From contig NZ_JAINVG010000019.1 of the NCBI RefSeq assembly GCF_020400725.1, positions 37,573 to 101,572 on the forward strand: DNA of 64,000 nucleotides, in the 5' to 3' direction. The DNA is from Streptomyces sp. NK15101 (GTDB lineage: Bacteria; Actinomycetota; Actinomycetes; Streptomycetales; Streptomycetaceae). How positions within the stretch are numbered: the stretch's first letter is position 1; every line of letters begins with the position of its first letter. Of this stretch, positions 62,975-64,000 are shown in pieces. The notes under the pieces were generated by a model, which was not told where the DNA came from, did not search any database, and saw only the letters and a list, made by a program, of their open reading frames with translations. The translations under genes were made by a program, and so were the position numbers.

Positions 62975-64000
62975 GACGCCCGGGATCTCGCGGGCCCGGA
63001 AGGCGTCGCGCACGGCGTCCGCCGCCGCCGTGCCGTACATCTTCTGCGCGGTCGCGACCGTCGTCAGCGCCGCGTCCTTGAAGCTGGTGTCGGCGGCGAA
63101 GCCGAACTGCGCGTTCACGATGATCCGGTCGGCCGTGCGGGCGCCGAGCTTGTTCCGGATGTCGAAGAGCGCCCGGGACCAGATCTCGCCGTCGGCGTGG
63201 ACCTCGCCCTCGCGGTCCGCGTAGGTCTTGGTGCCGTCGATGCGGCGCAGGCAGTGCGGGGCCGCGCTGTAGCCGGTGGAGTCCCAGTCGGCGACGCAGG
63301 CCAGGTCGGCCTTGAGCGGCCAGCCGTACTTGGCGTCCGCGTGCGCGCCGACCTCCACGGCCAGGTAGTCGCCGAAGGCCTCGCCGATCGCGCCGGCCTC
63401 CGGGGAGGTGCCGAAGCCGGGCACCTGGGCGTGGTGCACGGCGTGGCCGTACTCGTGGACGATGACCTCGGCGTCCTCGGCGTCGTCCACGCCGCCCTTG
63501 CCGAAGCGGATCTCGGCCTTCTTGTCGGTGAAGAAGGAGTTGTCGGCGCCCCACTGGTTGAGGCGGACCGGCTGCACCCGGTCGTTCGCCCCGCGCAGCT
63601 CGGTGCCGAAGCCGAGGCCCTGGAGGTACTCCTGCGCCTCGTTGACCCAGAAGTACGCCATGACCTGCTCGAACTCGTCGTCGGAGCGGTCGTACGAGGC
63701 GGCGTCGGCGACCTTCGCGGGATTGCCGGTCTCCGAGCGGACGACGGCCCACTTGCCGGACAGGCCGCCGCTCGCGTCGAGGTTGCGCAGCGCGGCGGTG
63801 GCGTACGCGGAGGCGGGGACGTCGCCCACCGCGTCCTTGTGGTCGGTGAGGGTCTGGTCGCCCGAGGACTGGACCGGGTTCACCATGAAGACGCGGGCCT
63901 GCGGCGCGGCGGTGGCGGCGGAGGCTCCCGCGGACGGGAGCAGCGCCGCGGTGGCGGCGGCCACGGTGACGGCGGCCGCGGCGGCCAGGCCACGAGAGGT
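62972..64000 (-). CDS. Secreted zinc metallopeptidase (gluzincin, thermolysin/fungalysin-like), 5' end outside window
   Basis: The visible 342 codons extend past the window edge, and the true start lies upstream. The N-terminal part reads SRGLAAAAAVTVAAATAALLPSAGASAATAAP, a signal peptide missing its first residues. The catalytic motif is VIVHEYGHAVHHAQVPGFG (HExxH). The third zinc ligand Glu lies in GAIGEAFGDYLAVEV about 20 residues on. TDRIIVNAQFGF and MYGTAAADAVRDAFRAREIPGV end the protein. M4/M36-type peptidases usually carry a propeptide, and only a short region precedes the catalytic domain here. Confidence 0.85.
   Translation of the reverse strand, partial: TSRGLAAAAAVTVAAATAALLPSAGASAATAAPQARVFMVNPVQSSGDQTLTDHKDAVGDVPASAYATAALRNLDASGGLSGKWAVVRSETGNPAKVADAASYDRSDDEFEQVMAYFWVNEAQEYLQGLGFGTELRGANDRVQPVRLNQWGADNSFFTDKKAEIRFGKGGVDDAEDAEVIVHEYGHAVHHAQVPGFGTSPEAGAIGEAFGDYLAVEVGAHADAKYGWPLKADLACVADWDSTGYSAAPHCLRRIDGTKTYADREGEVHADGEIWSRALFDIRNKLGARTADRIIVNAQFGFAADTSFKDAALTTVATAQKMYGTAAADAVRDAFRAREIPGV

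Overview
High-GC actinobacterial DNA, almost certainly a Streptomyces chromosome. Supporting signs are the codon bias, frequent GTG/TTG starts, mycelial-type housekeeping genes (372-aa SerC, 127-aa cold-shock protein, Spo0M-like protein), the futalosine menaquinone genes mqnB-mqnD, DUF3027/DUF2530/DUF2771 families, and the dispersed 'CCCCCAAGCTC...GAGCAGGGGG' repeat. Most of the window looks like conserved core chromosome. I see no phage, integrase, transposase, CRISPR array, rRNA or tRNA.

Layout. 0-2.2 kb: DUF2867 gene divergent from a TetR regulator with two candidate operators, then an APH-type kinase. 2.6-11 kb: a HelD/HelR-type RNA polymerase-recycling ATPase, the bacterial XPB helicase, and a helicase-C/WYL-like protein divergent from a membrane protein. 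11.5-14.4 kb: an iron-box-controlled FecCD-FecCD-ATPase siderophore importer that lacks its own binding protein. 14.5-20 kb: HAD phosphatase, cold-shock protein, mqnB-mqnD, a DUF2771 lipoprotein and an MFS pump. 20-24.7 kb: DUF3027 followed by a 1043-aa sacsin/Hsp90-like ATPase. 24.8-31.4 kb: a CtpE-like P-type ATPase, DUF2530, an NCS2 purine permease, a small RHH protein, and a MarR-MFS pair. 31.6-41.8 kb: secreted proteins (lamin-tail, FG-GAP), small enzymes (GNAT, ThpR, aldo/keto reductase, AhpD-like, SGNH and alpha/beta hydrolases), and serC. 41.8-51.3 kb: a D-lactate dehydrogenase-like flavoprotein, a LysR-DUF1877 operon divergent from an EamA exporter, a Ser/Thr kinase, a VOC protein, DUF1272 and a lipoprotein.

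The most interesting part is 52-62.9 kb, a catabolic acyl-CoA regulon in two operons. Operon 1 (TIGR03084 protein, AtuA-family protein, acyl-CoA carboxylase beta and alpha subunits, acyl-CoA dehydrogenase) is tightly overlapped. Operon 2 (enoyl-CoA hydratase, TetR regulator) lies about 2.2 kb beyond it. Both begin with nearly the same 19-bp element, placed identically over a TTGATT-N17-CANGNT promoter, so the downstream TetR probably controls both. Operon 2 carries a 31-codon fragment of the C-terminus of an acyl-CoA synthetase directly after the promoter. This suggests the ligase gene was deleted. A broken FG-GAP gene lies next to it.

Dispersed repeats are a second theme. Four composite copies (about 2.25, 11.15, 21.05 and 51.65 kb) sit downstream of genes, and a minimal core copy is inserted in frame inside the biotin carboxylase subunit. 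Coordinates of starts are my choice from ribosome-binding sites and overlaps. All family assignments are from reading the translated sequence, with no database search.
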